Shown: positions 37,101-49,665 of the stretch, piece by piece
How positions within the stretch are numbered: the first letter of the stretch is position 1
Layout of the letters: each line of letters opens with the position of its first letter
DNA from: Pterobdella sp. o SKG-2022
Lineage: Eukaryota; Annelida; Clitellata; Hirudinida; Piscicolidae
Length of the DNA: 64,000 nt
Direction: 5' to 3'
Assembly: GCA_964035795.1 (NCBI GenBank)
Contig: OZ038320.1
Span: forward strand, 26,295,705-26,359,704
The notes under the pieces: model-generated
Told to the model about the DNA's origin: nothing
Seen by the model: only the letters and a program-made list of their open reading frames with translations
Databases searched by the model: none
Position numbers and translations under genes: made by a program

Positions 37101-40100
37101 CAAATTTCTACTTCAAAATACTTTTTTATTCAAAGGTGTTTTCAAGAAAGTGGGAATTTATCTTCATCCAAGCTGAAGCACAAGCCAAGTTAGCATTCAC
37201 TGCGCGCATCACTTTATCGAATAACAACAAATTTTAAAAATGATATTTCAATTGAATCGATTTCATTTCAACCTGTGATAGCTCACTTGGTAGAGCAGGG
37301 GACTTTAGTTGGCTGTTAGACATCCCTAGGACTGGGGTTCTACTCCGTCTCGCGGGAAACGGATATTTTTTTACATGAATGCCGTTTTTATAAAACAGCT
37401 TTTATTAAAAAAATATTTTCTTTGTGAAATCTTTCCTTTACTTTCTGCAATGCGTTTTTGGAATCTAGAACCATAAAGCGTTATATTTAAATAATATTAG
37501 GATAAAACAATTTTGTCTCGACAATTCTAGATTTGTATAAACCATTGTTCTTTAAACACTCCATTACTTCCTGTTTTCAATCTTGACAAAAACCAGTGAT
37601 TTTACAGATTAATATAGATTCTGTCCTGGGCATGACGTTAAAAGGCATCTGTCCAAGGCAAGACATTAAAAGGCATCTATGCCCCGGCGTTTAGGCCTTC
37701 TAGTTGGTGGGGCTGCTACCTTTTCAGGGTACAAATTTAAACGAACTTTTTCTGTCTTCCAGTAATCTTTTGGGTTTACTAATTTTATCTCGTTTCAAAA
37801 TAATTTTTTGGAGGACTCTACACAGACTGTTTCATCAGTCTGCTCTCATCAGGCTAGGTTCTTAGGACAAGTTCTTAATGGCAAAGAAACATCCTAAGAC
37901 CAACACTAGCAGCCTGATGATGAAGATAGGGTACGTTCCTAACCTAAACGGCGGAACATGGGAGTAATAAAAAAAAATGAATATAGATAAATAAGAGGTA
38001 CATTGAAAGGTGTTTTTTCAATAAAGAATGCGAATGCATTAAAAAATAATACTTCCGAAGCATTAATACACATTAAACGTAGTAATACGTCATGAAGGGT
38101 GGACAAGAAGAGGGACAAGCTGGAGAGGAAGGTGTTGGACAGCCAGGAGAGGGCTTTCTGGGACGTGCATCGACCCGCTGTATGTCTATCTACCTCTTAT
38201 TATCTTTTGGAATATATTCATAAATTACAGCTTTATTAAAAAGAAGTGTTTTGGTAGAGATTTTTTCAATTTCCATGCATTTTTATTTCTTAGTAGACTT
38301 ATTATAATTAGAATTTACATTTGTATGATAATTTGCACGCGTTGGTTGTTTGGCTTGATTACGGCACTGAAACTTGTGCTGGTTTGTGTGAAAGTCTGAA
38401 TTAGTTCATGAAAGAAAATTCGAAAAGTTCCCGAAAAATTGTTCGTCATTAATTTGAAACAACTGTACATGCCTGGAAAGATTTAAAAAGTTTCTTTCCA
38501 GTTAAAGTTGCATTCACCATGTTTTGCATTCCTCATAGACGTTTTTTTGTTTTTCACCAACGACTTTGTACCTTTCACTCAATTATTTGTACTTATTATT
38601 GCCCCTGTTTGTATTGTTGTAGTTTCTTTATAATGTATTTTATTGGTATTGATGGTTTATTTCATCAGCCAAATTTTTTTTCCAGCCTGTTTTTGATGGT
38701 GGAAGAAAAAGTTCCTAAGTGAAATTAAGGATTTAAAACAAAATATATTAACTAATATTACTTATTCAACTTCTCATTGCCATTCATTCATGCTTATGTG
38801 TTGCGTGTTAGGAATATGAAACATACCTTTTTTCTCCTTTATAGTTTTTTTTAAATCTATTTCTAACTCGAATTTTTTACTAGAAAAGTCTGTAATTTTC
38901 TTCGAGTGCAGCTTTGTTGGGCATTAAACTTTCTTCAAATGACACAAAAAATGTATCCGTCTGTATTATCATTTCTAGTTGTTTATCATAACATTTAAAT
39001 ATCGCCAAAAACAAATCTATTCCTTTCATGTTGAGTTTGGCAAAAAATCATAGAAATTTCCATTTGAATATTGAATATCCAGGGCATTTAATATGACAAA
39101 AAATATCATTAAATAAAGTATATTGATAAAACTAAAAAAAATAAGGCAAAGTATTTTTGCATGTGTGTGCGTGAGTTATTTTTTCAGTCATTTTTCAGTA
39201 CTTATTCGTTCTTTAAAAATTTTTGGTTTTGTTTTCTCATATAAAAATACCGCCAAATCTTTCCTTCACCTCCTTTAAATTTCTTTTTATTTGCACCAAA
39301 TAAATTTCTTCATTTGGGTTAGAACGTGTTTACTGTTTAATGAGTTTTATTTTAATTTCAGTTTAATTAAGAAAAATTTCAATTAAATTTTATGGTTCAT
39401 TCGTATAGTTTGAGGCGTTGTTAAAGATTAGAATCCTGCACACACGAGATACGAATTTCTTCAAAAAATCTTTTTTCTCTATATTTCAGGCTTTTTTAGA
39501 AGAATATAAAATTGCAACGAGCAAGACTTGAAATTAAAAAACAAATGAATCAATTTTGTTAGGATCCTCTGAATGATGCTAATAACATTTATATAGTTAT
39601 AAAAACTTTGGTTGCTTCAGTCAACGTACTTGCATGAGGTTTGAGATCAGCAAGTGGTCATTGCTGATTAATCTTGTACTTTGTTTGCGTAATAAAATTA
39701 TTATTGAGTTTGAACTATAAACGTATTCTCTTCATAGCCTGGGTGCATAAACGCCACCGAAGTTGATGTGAAGAAGACATGTCGCAGCTTCAAAACACAA
39801 CGACACGTACAGGTGCCATGTTTTTGTTGTTGTGTTGTTGTGTTGTTGTCTGTTTCTATTAGTATTATTAATTCATTTGTAAGGCGCACAGTTTGCGATG
39901 GTTAGTGATAATGTTAATGATATTACGATTAGAAAAAAAATCTTATTTTCATCTCTTTATATGATCAATATGTTTTTCATTTGAAATAGTATGAAGTGTG
40001 TTGTATATGTTAGTATTGATTCAAGTGTAATATTTCTTTATTAATATCTATATATATATATATCAGTGTGAATGATAATTTTGGAAGTTCACACTCATTC

Positions 40101-43100
40101 TAAAACAGCGAGTCTTCTTTTCAAACTTGCTTATTTTTGCGTTATAAAATGACATTTTTTTAAGTATTAAACTGTTGTTTCCATCAATTTTTCTTCTATT
40201 GTAAACCAAGTGAACCCAGTTTTTTGACGTTTTCTAAGCACCAGAGCAAACAAAACTATATGGTTTCGCGACTCATTGCTAAAAGCATTATTTGTTTAGT
40301 TGATTTCCATCTAAACTCCGAGAGAAACTCAAATGTATATATGGAGGAAGAGATATAGAATTCCGTTCTAATTTAATTCACAGCCTTAATTTTGAGTATA
40401 TAATATTTTATAATAAACTATAAAATTTGGCATAATTCACAACAATCATTTTTTTTTATTGGCTTCCATCTAAAAAGTCGTGCGTATTTTTTATAAAAAC
40501 ATGTCGATTTATATATGTAGGTGCAGAAGCAAGTTCCAATTAATTTGTTATTGATAAAATCGGTAAAAATTATTCTTATGAAAGCCATATGAAGATGAAC
40601 ACTGCTATAAAATCATAAACTTTTGTGAGCCTCTGAAAACATTTAAACAATGTTCAAGCGATTATTAGGCTCATGTATGCAATGCTTATTCAATAATCCC
40701 AATGAAATAGACGGCAGCTGACAAGGCCAGATTGACGAGTGAAAGTGATTATCTCAGGAGCATCGAAGCGCTCAAAAGTGGGGTCGGTCACTTATCATTC
40801 ATTTTTCTGTACTTCTTAATACGACTTTACCATTGTATGCGTATATTCAATACGTGTTTTTAAAGGTATTAATAATATTAATTCACTTGAGAATTTAAGT
40901 TTGTGTTAGGAAAGACTTCGTGAAATTTTGTTTAAATAGTGTGATTGTTTTTCATAAAATTGTGTCGGGCTATTCTACTTTATCATTGATATCGTGTTTA
41001 ATTGTTATATCGATGCTCTGAGTTCCTTGTTAGTTTATCATCATTATTTTTTGTTCATCTTCTGCTGTCGCTTCTATACATCATTTATGGCCGTGATAGG
41101 CTTTATGACCATGTAATCCTATCTATAATATGCTGATTAATGAAGAGAATTGATGAAGAAGCTTAGGGTTTAATCAAAAATTTCTAAACCATTGAGCGTG
41201 TTTCTCAGTTGAGATTTCAATCAAATCATTCAAATTTGTGAATTCTTCATATTCAATTTTAAGGATAATTTCAAAGCTTTCATATTAATATAAGATTAAA
41301 AATTTCTCCGTTTTTGTTATTTAAAAGTTAACTAACGGTTCGAAAGATTAATTTTTTTTTCAAAGATTGAGAACCTCAAAACATCTCTTGAACGAAGGAA
41401 AATTAAGATTTCCAAAGTAGTTGAAAGGTATTTTAATTAGTTTTTTGAAATGCTATTTCAAAAATCCACACCTATCATCTTTGTTAATTACTATTTTATT
41501 AGCATTATTTTAAAAGCTTATTGTCTCCATTTATTTATCCATATTACTCACTCAATCTGGCGTCAATTTCACCTTGAAATTATCTCTAATAAGGTTTGAT
41601 ATATAATGATAAGTTAGGTAATCATACAATAGGATACAAATACAAATATGATTGTACTACAAACTTCACGAGTTTCTAAGTCACATCAGCTTCAAATGCT
41701 TCTCAACCATAAGCGTTTATCTAATCATAATCATTTGTAACATTTTCAATATCATGATTATTAAGCTCAAGATATGTCACTATCACATAACAGTTACGAA
41801 AGTTATATGAATCAGTGCAAGGAGTTGGACTCTTTCATTCACAACACTGAACCATCGAACCCTTGGATTTCAGATAGCACTGAACTGTGGGATCAAGATA
41901 ACAATAGGTTCCTTTGGTCTTCATCAATAAATTATTAAATATGTTTGTTTTATTTTAATTTTTTGCAACTAGTTTTAAATATTCGTTACCAAAGTTGTAA
42001 AAGACCCTCACATAGTGTCAACAACGATTTTCCATCATGTTCTATCAAAATCATAATACTTTTCGGCGTTCATCGTGGTGTTTTCCTGTATGTCTTCATT
42101 GTTTTGTTGAACGCAGTTTTTTTAACTTTCAATATACTGTTTCAAGAGTTTTTTCAAAAGTCAGTTACCGCAATTTTTTTAGTTTATTTACTTCTCAAAA
42201 TATAAAAAAATAAAAGTTTATCAAAATTATATTCAATTTTACCCTTATTATTTGCCTCTTCTCGGCGCCTCAATGTCTTGTTTTGGCCCACCATCCTTCG
42301 ACATTGATCACGACAGCAAAGACGTGCCTAGCAGGCGGGTTAAGAGATGGGCGATCAGGTTTCGAGAGTTGTTGACCGATCCTGCAGGTAGGGAACATTT
42401 TAGAAAATTCCTCGAAAAAGAATTCAGTGCTGAAAACCTCAAGTAGAGTTTGGTGTATGCGTGGTGGGGTTAGATGAATTGATGAAGGAATGGTTGGATG
42501 AAAGGGTGAAGGTAGAATCATGTGTGTGTTGAGTGTATTCAATGAATCTTCAAGGTTTTGGGAGGCTTGTCAAAAACTGAAAGGAGTGAGTGAACTTATG
42601 GTAGAATCTACAGTTCAAGAAATATACAAGTAACTAATATTCATCTAATAACCTTATTCATCAAATACTTTAGATTCTTCTAGTTTTTCTTGAATATTAT
42701 TTTTTAATGTATTAAAAATGCGAAAATTTCTAAGCTATAGCGCGCATAAGCCATAATGATGCAAAAGTAATCCTACTTCAAGAATGATACTGAAGCATTA
42801 ACTTGCGAAAGCTTTTAGTGTCTTTATGTTATTTTAATATTGCTTATTTTTCATGTTACACAATGATTGAAAATTACTCAAGTACTAAAACAATCATGGA
42901 ATCATTCCATAAAGTTTTCATTCCATATCACACAATGCACTCAAAAGATAATCTTCCATACTATCATAATATCGCTTCAAGTTTAAATCGCTATGCAACT
43001 GACAGTGAATATTTGTCTCCCACGGCTCATGATCCGGTGAATGTGGATAGCAAGGTGGCAGAGCTGGTGAAGAAGAGGGTGACAGGGGGGAAACCTGACC

Positions 43101-45426
43101 GCTACTGCTTCGAAGAGGCCGAGGTATTGTGGTGTTAAGTGTTTAATGTATTTTTTCAAACATTCATGTCGTTAGGGAATTAGGCTCTAAAGTAATAAAC
43201 TGACACATCAAACTGGCGTGGTGAATGAGTGTCGATACAAATAATCTTAAGAATATGATCTTTTGAAGTTGATTTTGTATGAGTCGATGTAGGTAGAATT
43301 GTAGGTTCTTATTCGGTTAAGTTTCATATATTTATCATTTTGAGGGGTTTAGAGGGGCTCGAGAGAGGCATGGAATTGACTCATATTAGGTTGTTTTGCA
43401 GTTGTACTCCAGGTTTTACCGCTCTTTTTGAGGGTTTCTTGGATGATTTTAGCGTTTTTTTTTTGATGTTTTGGCGTTAATCTTATTTTTTTGAATGAAC
43501 AAAAATTTAAAATGCTTATTGATGTTATTTTAAAGTGGATTTTTTTAGGTTTTTTTCGAATTTATCGGGTGTAATGAAACAGAGAAAATTTCAAGTGCAA
43601 ACATGAATTGCTTTTTTGAGATTATAATTATAAGAAAAAAGCTGAAAATTTAAATTTTTCATTTCATAATACCAGTATTGGTTCTCAACCACAATACATA
43701 ATTTTTTGCACTCAAGCTTTTTGGTTTTTTCTTAATCTTTCATATCACCCCCGCAATGTTACTATTGAAAAACAAATCTTGTTTTTAGAATGTACAATAA
43801 AAGCGTATGATTACTTTTTTTTCTAAAGATTTCAATGAAAATTTTTGTTTTTGAATGGTTTTAAGAGAAACCATATGTATTTCTTGTATTATAAAGTTGA
43901 TTTTTAAGTGTACTTGATGAGGTTTGTTTTACCTTCATGTTTTTTCGAGTAGGTTAGAAGCATACCCAATCTTCATCATTAGGCTGTTGGTTCTAGGATG
44001 ATTTTTTTTTTGCTTATTATGAACTTGTCCTAGAAAGCTAGCTTGATAAGAGCGGACTGATAAAACAACCAGTTTGGGGTTCTCCAATAAAGTTATCTTG
44101 ATAAAATAGTGAGTAATATCAAAGAATTACTGGAAAACAAGGAAGTGTTATTTATATTTATGACCTAAAAGCTAGCAGGCCTAAACGCTAGGGCGTTAAG
44201 TAGGTGACTTTTAACGTCATGCCTAGAAAAAAATTGATGATGTTTATCTCTAGTATCGACCGGTTCTATGAAGTGGTGTTAAAATTTTTATTTTTTCTTA
44301 ATGAAAAAAATTTCGTTATTTTATTTTATTCTGAAGAAGTAGGTGAAGTTTTCTAATTTCGTGCAAAAACTTAATAATTTGAAGTCATTTTTTCTTTATT
44401 TTAAAATTATCGTTGCTCTTCATCAACCTTCTCACAGAGCCATATACACCAGCTGATGAAAAACGATTGCTATAACAGGTGACTGACTTGTATGGCCATA
44501 TATTTTTATGTTAAATTCGTTCTCAAAGATGAAAGTCCTAGCATCAAGTTACCATTTCCGAGTTATCTATTTTTCGTGCAAATGAAAACATAAATTTTCA
44601 GGTGCTTTTTTAATGATTGTTTTATTCCACTTAATATTTCAATTTAGGTATCTTAGATCTGATATGTTTAAAGAGTATATGGCAGGAAATAAGAAAAAGG
44701 TTTTTAAAGTTTTCACTTTATTTTATTGTATTTATATTTTCAATAAATTTTTACTAGGCTTAATATTTAAAGAATTAACTTTTAAAATTGATTTTTACAT
44801 TAAATGAAAAAAGCGTTAAAACGAATTTTTAAAATGTTTTCAAAATTGTTATTGGCACACGTTTGCTTGTTAATTGCACCTAATACTACGCACTATTGAT
44901 TCCGTGCTTATTTATCACCTTGAATTTCAACTTTTAACCCCTCGGTTGATTTACTATTAAATCGAATTGATTTCAATGCACTTTTACCTTAATATGCACC
45001 TTTTTTCACCCTTGTCAGGTGGTTAGTAACGTTTTATGTTCTTTTATAAATACTTATCAATAGTTTGAGGTTTTTTACAAACCGTTTGTATAGCAGAACA
45101 TTTTCACCGAATAACTGTAGTTAAGTTATAACTTATATTTCATCCTACTTCGAATTTCTCAATAATTTCAAATATTAAAATCCTACTTTATAAATAATTC
45201 ACAAAAGATCTATATATTTATATATATAAATATATATAGCATCCTTTATCTGCTAAACACCAATCATTCTTTTATGCAGTCTACCCGTTCCATCATTCCT
45301 AAGTTGCCATCACTTAGCATCGGTGGTATGGTAGCTAATAGCAATGCAATTGCTAACACAAACACTACTAACAACAATAACATCATTAACAATAATTTCA
45401 TTAACAATACCGGTTTGAACACTTAA
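34104..45426 (+). CDS. R7-family regulator of G-protein signalling (RGS6/7-like)
   Basis: GTPase-activating protein for Gi/o alpha subunits that works as an obligate dimer with G-beta-5, mainly in neurons. Eighteen exons, 521 residues: 34104-34256, 34338-34434, 34972-35022, 35181-35287, 35516-35567, 36531-36619, 37136-37188, 38098-38179, 39738-39812, 40711-40782, 41366-41427, 41794-41907, 42317-42442, 42555-42629, 43006-43123, 44438-44478, 44648-44699, 45280-45426. Order of domains: N-terminus with NRLVYKKMENL; DEP (residues 55-135, [26 protein letters not shown]); DHEX ([46 protein letters not shown]); GGL (about 270-320, [14 protein letters not shown] then SNPWISD); RGS box (about 343-460, [41 protein letters not shown]). 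The tail is Asn-rich and unlike vertebrate RGS6/7. RGS7 is the closest by memory, but RGS6 cannot be excluded. Confidence 0.93.
37272..37356 (+). tRNA. tRNA-Tyr-like gene with intron and TTA anticodon (probable pseudogene)
   Basis: Acceptor stem CCTGTGA pairs with TCGCGGG at 37350-37356 (two G-U pairs). D arm GCTCACTTGGTAGAGC. Anticodon stem GGGGA/TCCCT flanks loop C-T-TTA-G, interrupted by a 13-base intron (37309-37321) just after position 37, which is the hallmark of eukaryotic tRNA-Tyr. The anticodon at 37305-37307 is TTA instead of GTA. The T stem (TGGGG/CCGTC) has two mismatches and a G-U pair, and the B box reads GGTTCTACTCC instead of GGTTCGANTCC. The degenerate T arm suggests a pseudogene. 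Located in RGS intron 7. Confidence 0.6.
37621..37962 (+). repeat. Dispersed repeat, forward copy (RGS intron 7)
   Basis: About 340 bases richer in GC than the flanks, with GGCATGACGTTAAAAGGC at the left end (partly duplicated in tandem at 37649-37676), CGTTTAGGCCTTCTAG, CAGTCTGCTCTCATCAGGCTAG and CCTGATGATGAAGATAGGGTA. The reverse complement of 43935-44227 carries the same blocks in the same order. No open frame of note. Family unknown. Confidence 0.65.
43935..44227 (-). repeat. Dispersed repeat, inverted copy (RGS intron 15)
   Basis: Read on the minus strand: GGCATGACGTTAAAAGTC, GCGTTTAGGCCTGCTAG, TTCCAGTAATTCTTTG, CAGTCCGCTCTTATCAAGCTAG, AGGACAAGTTCATAAT, GATGAAGATTGGGTA. These match the 37621-37962 copy block by block, at roughly two-thirds to three-quarters identity by eye. 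Opposite orientation within the same transcript. Confidence 0.65.
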
Positions 45427-45813
45427 TCGTCATGAATTTTAAAACGTCGTAAGATGGATTATCCTAACACTTAGCGGTAGTTTAATCGTGAATAATTCTT
45501 TTGCTGTTGTAGTAGTTTGAAAGGTCTTTTAATAATAATTTTAAAGTTTAGAGTTGAAGAACCTTCAAAATTATCAATACCTTTTTTTGTAGATTATTTT
45601 TTCATTTGGATTTAGACTAAACGAGCGCTTAAGAATTTAACCATAAATTACGAACCTATTTTTGGGAGCTTGTGTCAAAGAAGTTATGGTGTAATGGTAT
45701 ATATTACAAATGGCGGAATCATATGAAACGTTAATCTATTGAACGCCGTTATATTTATTGAACCTAATCGAGAAATCATATATTTTATGAATATTTCCCT
45801 TGAATCAGCATGA

Positions 45814-45819
45814 AATAAA
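45814..45819 (+). terminator. Candidate poly(A) signal of the RGS gene (short form)
   Basis: AATAAA 388 bases downstream of the exon 18 stop codon. Others may serve in this AT-rich DNA. Confidence 0.3.
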
Positions 45820-46465
45820 GTGAATTTTGACATTGTAAGTATGAAAGGCTCATAAAGAAATTATGTAGCATATTTTATAACTTTTCACTCACTTTTTTCG
45901 TAAAATAACACGTATGTTATTCGTACATGGAGGAACTATTTTGATATGTTTGCAATATTAAAATGTAAGAAAATATTTGTTCATTTGATAAGTTATTGAT
46001 ACGTCGATCATACACATTTGAACATCGATTGCTTAAAAGGTTGATAATTTAGAGTGCTGAAAAATATATGCTTGAAGCGTACTAAAAACATATTTTTTAT
46101 CATTTACATTTTATTTCAGACAAAATAAATTAATAGTTAAGTTTTATTTCAAGAATTTGGTATATTGACTGAAATTCAATTAGACAAAGTATGGGTTTTC
46201 TTAGTTCATATTTCTATGGTTATTGCATGTTTAAATTAGCAAAATTTAAAACATATAGAAATTTTTTAGTGAACCGTAGTTAAAGAATGTTATATACGCC
46301 TTTTTGTCCATTTGTGTTGAAAATTAATTGGTTTTTTAAGTTCGTGCTTAGCATTTGGGTTTCCATTATTTAAAACTTGCTTCAATTTTAAGTTAATTTC
46401 AACCTTATGTTGCTTTTTTATATTTAATCAAGACTTTTATTAAAAAAATTTCACCCAATGATTAG

Positions 46466-47056
46466 TCAAAAAGAGGGTTTGCAACTGAAGTGAAAAGGTT
46501 GCGAGAGTTGACGAAGACTCAGGGCTTCGTGAATCTGATGCATCAGCAGCAGCAGCAACAACCCACCAGAACCACCATGCAGCAAGTTGTGCATGCTCTC
46601 AGGGCTAGTCATCTCAGTAAACAACTTCTTGAACAAAAACTTAACCAGCAACACTCAAATCAACAACCAAACCAACAACAAACTCAACCTCAAACAAACC
46701 ATCTTCAACAATCCAAGTTTTCTCAATCGTCAAAAATCTTTTGCGAAAATTCTCCAAATAACGCCACAAAAAATAATTCTAACGCTTCATCTACCGTTTC
46801 GAAAATCAGTGCTTCTTGCAATGAGAATAGTGAAAAGACAATAAATGATTTCAATAAAATGAACAGTGGGGATCTTGACCAAGATCAACTCAACCCAAAA
46901 CCAGAAGAAGAGACTGGCGATAAGCTTAGAGATAACCTAGATACTGAAGATATAACAAGAAACCAAAATATGAGCATTACTAAAAACAGTACCACCAATG
47001 AAACGCCTATTTCTATGAGTGACAGTAATATCAACGAAAACATAACCAACAATTGA
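46466..47056 (+). CDS. Gln/Asn-rich open frame, possible alternative last exon of the RGS gene
   Basis: A frame open from an acceptor-like ATTAG at 46465 to a TGA at 47054-47056, about 196 residues. It has no ATG before the one at 46538. It encodes VKRLRELTKTQGFVNLMH, then a polyglutamine run, more Gln, and an Asn/Ser/Asp-rich acidic tail ending ITNN. Entering at 46466 is phase 0, the same phase as RGS exon 18, so it could replace exon 18 after MAGNKKK. It could also be the last exon of an unseen gene. An AATAAA lies at 47525-47530. No catalytic domain is visible. Codon use and low-complexity style match the Asn-rich RGS tail. I infer that it is a real terminal exon but cannot prove the link. 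Confidence 0.5.
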   Translation, partial: SKRGFATEVKRLRELTKTQGFVNLMHQQQQQQPTRTTMQQVVHALRASHLSKQLLEQKLNQQHSNQQPNQQQTQPQTNHLQQSKFSQSSKIFCENSPNNATKNNSNASSTVSKISASCNENSEKTINDFNKMNSGDLDQDQLNPKPEEETGDKLRDNLDTEDITRNQNMSITKNSTTNETPISMSDSNINENITNN

Positions 47057-49665
47057 AGCCACCAATAACTATAAAGATTTTACCAACTTTTTGTATATTT
47101 TTTTAAATCTAACAGCAGGTTTGAAAATGTCAATGTAGTTTGAGTTTTTAGCTCATTGTTCTAGTCATTGTATAAAGTTGTATCTTTCAAGTCACCTTTT
47201 ATTCGATAGTCACTTTTTTGTTGTCTCTCTTTTTAATGACGCACAAAAATAATCTTCAACTATTGGTTGTTTTTTAAGCACTCAAGTTCAGTATGAATTT
47301 TCATATAAATTCATTGTGGATATGTATTTTCTTATTGAGATTTATATATTACTTAGACAAAATCTCAGAAAAACACCATTTAGGTTTGTATGACTAATGC
47401 TTTTTGCATTTTAAATGCGGAAGTATTGATATGTTAAGATTGGTTATCAAAGAAATAATGAAACAGTATTAAGTTTTAAATTTAATTTGCTTTTGAGAAT
47501 TACTTATTCATAAAGTTAATAGAAAATAAATAAACTTCTTTATTACACTATTTTAAAACTTGAAGATATATTTTCAAATACTACATCTATTTTTTACCAT
47601 CTTTAAGATGTTATGCAAAATCATTATTTTTTCATTTTTTTATAATTATAATCTATTAAATATAAAGTTTCGATATCTTTTTGTTTTCGTTTTTATGAAA
47701 ACTTGATTAAATAATCAATTTCATAAAAGCTATCTTCACTTGTTTTCTTAATCGCGGTGATATTTTGTTTTGTCTTAATCACATTCATCAAGTTGGTTGC
47801 ACCCTGAAGTTGTTTCTCATCTTCTTGTTGTTAACAAAATAATATCGTTTCCATTATTTTTATCAATGAAAGTTAAATACTTGTTTAATTTTTTTACTTG
47901 AGTTAGGTGAATTTGATTGTTCGATGTTTGCACAGTGTGTCCCGCACGAGACGATTGTCCGTTGATTCTTTGGAATAAAATAATCTATTAGTTTTTTTTT
48001 GTAGAAAATAAAGCTATTTTTAATGGTTTATATTTTTTTTACTGATTTTGAAAAAATATCAGCTTCAGGTACTGGTAGGATCATAGGGTAGCTTCAAATA
48101 CCTAAAATAACTAGCGTAAAATAACTGCTTCACCAAAAGAATTTAAATAAATTTGTCATCTTGTTTTGTTAACTCCAAAATAAAGTAGTTTTTGAATTTA
48201 TTTATTTTTCTTAACTAGTCCTTATTTAAGCAATATTATTATAACCATATAATGAATCGTTATGTGTAGTTATTGGGAAAGCTGCTGAGGTATAAAAAGG
48301 TGGGATGATAGATACGTAAAAAGAGTTAAGTAAAGTTAATGTAAAAGCATAAGCTATTTTGATGGCGTAGACTAGCCTAAATCAAATCATGAGGGAAACA
48401 AACACAAAGTATTCAACTTAATTCCCAAAACATTTCGTAAGGCACCCATTTTTGGTGTGATATTACCACAAAACTTATCTAAACGTCCAAAAAGTTTTCA
48501 CCTCAATTGCTTATACGGAGTCCAAAAAATAGAATAAAATGATTTACCAGATAAAAAAAATTATCGATGAAATTGTAATTTTGCTTATTATATTGAATTT
48601 CAAATAAGTTTGAACAGAAACCTTTTGATATAAAAGTCAGTCTTCGAATGTATGGTTATTATCTTCCTCAGACAACTATTTCTTTGAAGTCCCACATAAA
48701 CAGTCAATTTTCAACAGGTCAGGTTTTCAGCAAAATAAGCAACAATAATAAACTAATGAAACAAAGCCATCTCAAAGATATAAAAGAAATAATTGATAAG
48801 AGAAGATGGAGCTACCTTGGTCACATTCCTAGGCGACCAAGTTTACCGATGTCAACAAAACATGAAAATGCTTCGTATGGAGAAAAGAAAAAAGGACGTC
48901 CACGAAAAAATATTGCAACCATCATTAAGAACGATTTGAATAAGAAGACTCTTGAGCTTGGAAGAAGTGAAAAACCTCGCCCAGAACAGAGAAGACTGGA
49001 AAAACAAAACTTGTTCCAAAATATATGTTAAGATCTCTTCCTTATACAAGAGAATTGAACAACTCAGTTTGCTTGTGAAATGATTAATAATATTAATACA
49101 TTTAAGCGTATAATAAAAATTGGAGAAAAAAAAGAATTTAAAGTTTTTCAAACTTTTGGTAGCTAGTTGGACGAAAATAATTGAAGTAAATTTTTGATTT
49201 GCATAATCATAATAAAGCTGAACTTATCAGAAGTTTTTTTTTTCTAAAACAATAAATTCATCTAAAATTTGCTTTATTCGAGAGATTATAAAATTCAAGA
49301 AATGTTTTCAAATCAAAATAATCAGTTTTTTATAAAATGAACACTTTAAAAATGAGGTTATAATTGCTTACCAATGCCCAATTATTTGAATATATTTTTA
49401 AACATATAAGAACCAAATAATCATTTTTATGCTATAAATAATTTTTATATGGCTGTTTAATTTAAGCAAAATTTTGTTACTACTTTTAACTCATATAAAT
49501 TACTTTGTTGCATGCTATGATAAGATAAATATATATGGTAATGTATACTAAGATGAATTTATTTCAAATTGGTGCAAAAAAATTGAACTCATGTCAAATA
49601 AAATATTTTATCGATCAGTATTTGATTTAATATTTGATATCAATGCTTTAAATCATTTATTGAAA
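47057..49665. other. Spacer between the RGS and DESI1 3' ends
   Basis: Holds the probable 3' untranslated region of the 46466-47056 exon, a decayed LINE tail (48648-49031), and at 48405-48480 a sequence faintly like the hairpin repeat family (ACAAAGTATTCAACTTAATT...ATTTCGTAAGG). Otherwise AT-rich without exons. Confidence 0.4.
48648..49031 (+). mobile_element. C-terminal remnant of a LINE reverse transcriptase
   Basis: The open frame contains RRWSYLGHIPRRPS and, 20-odd residues later, EKKKGRPRKNIATIIKNDL. The pairing 'RRW..LGH..R.P' followed by 'GKR.RGRP...W...I..DL' is the conserved extreme C-terminus of many non-LTR retrotransposon ORF2 proteins, downstream of the RT domain. No RT motifs (such as YADD) precede it, so this is a 5'-truncated dead copy, as is usual for LINE insertions. 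The TAA at 49029-49031 ends it. Assigned from motif memory. Confidence 0.6.

Noticed and set aside
42803..43005. N-terminal part of the open frame that ends in RGS exon 15
   Set aside because: Intron sequence; the acceptor at 43005 (CTGACAG) and the phase of exon 14 place the exon start at 43006.
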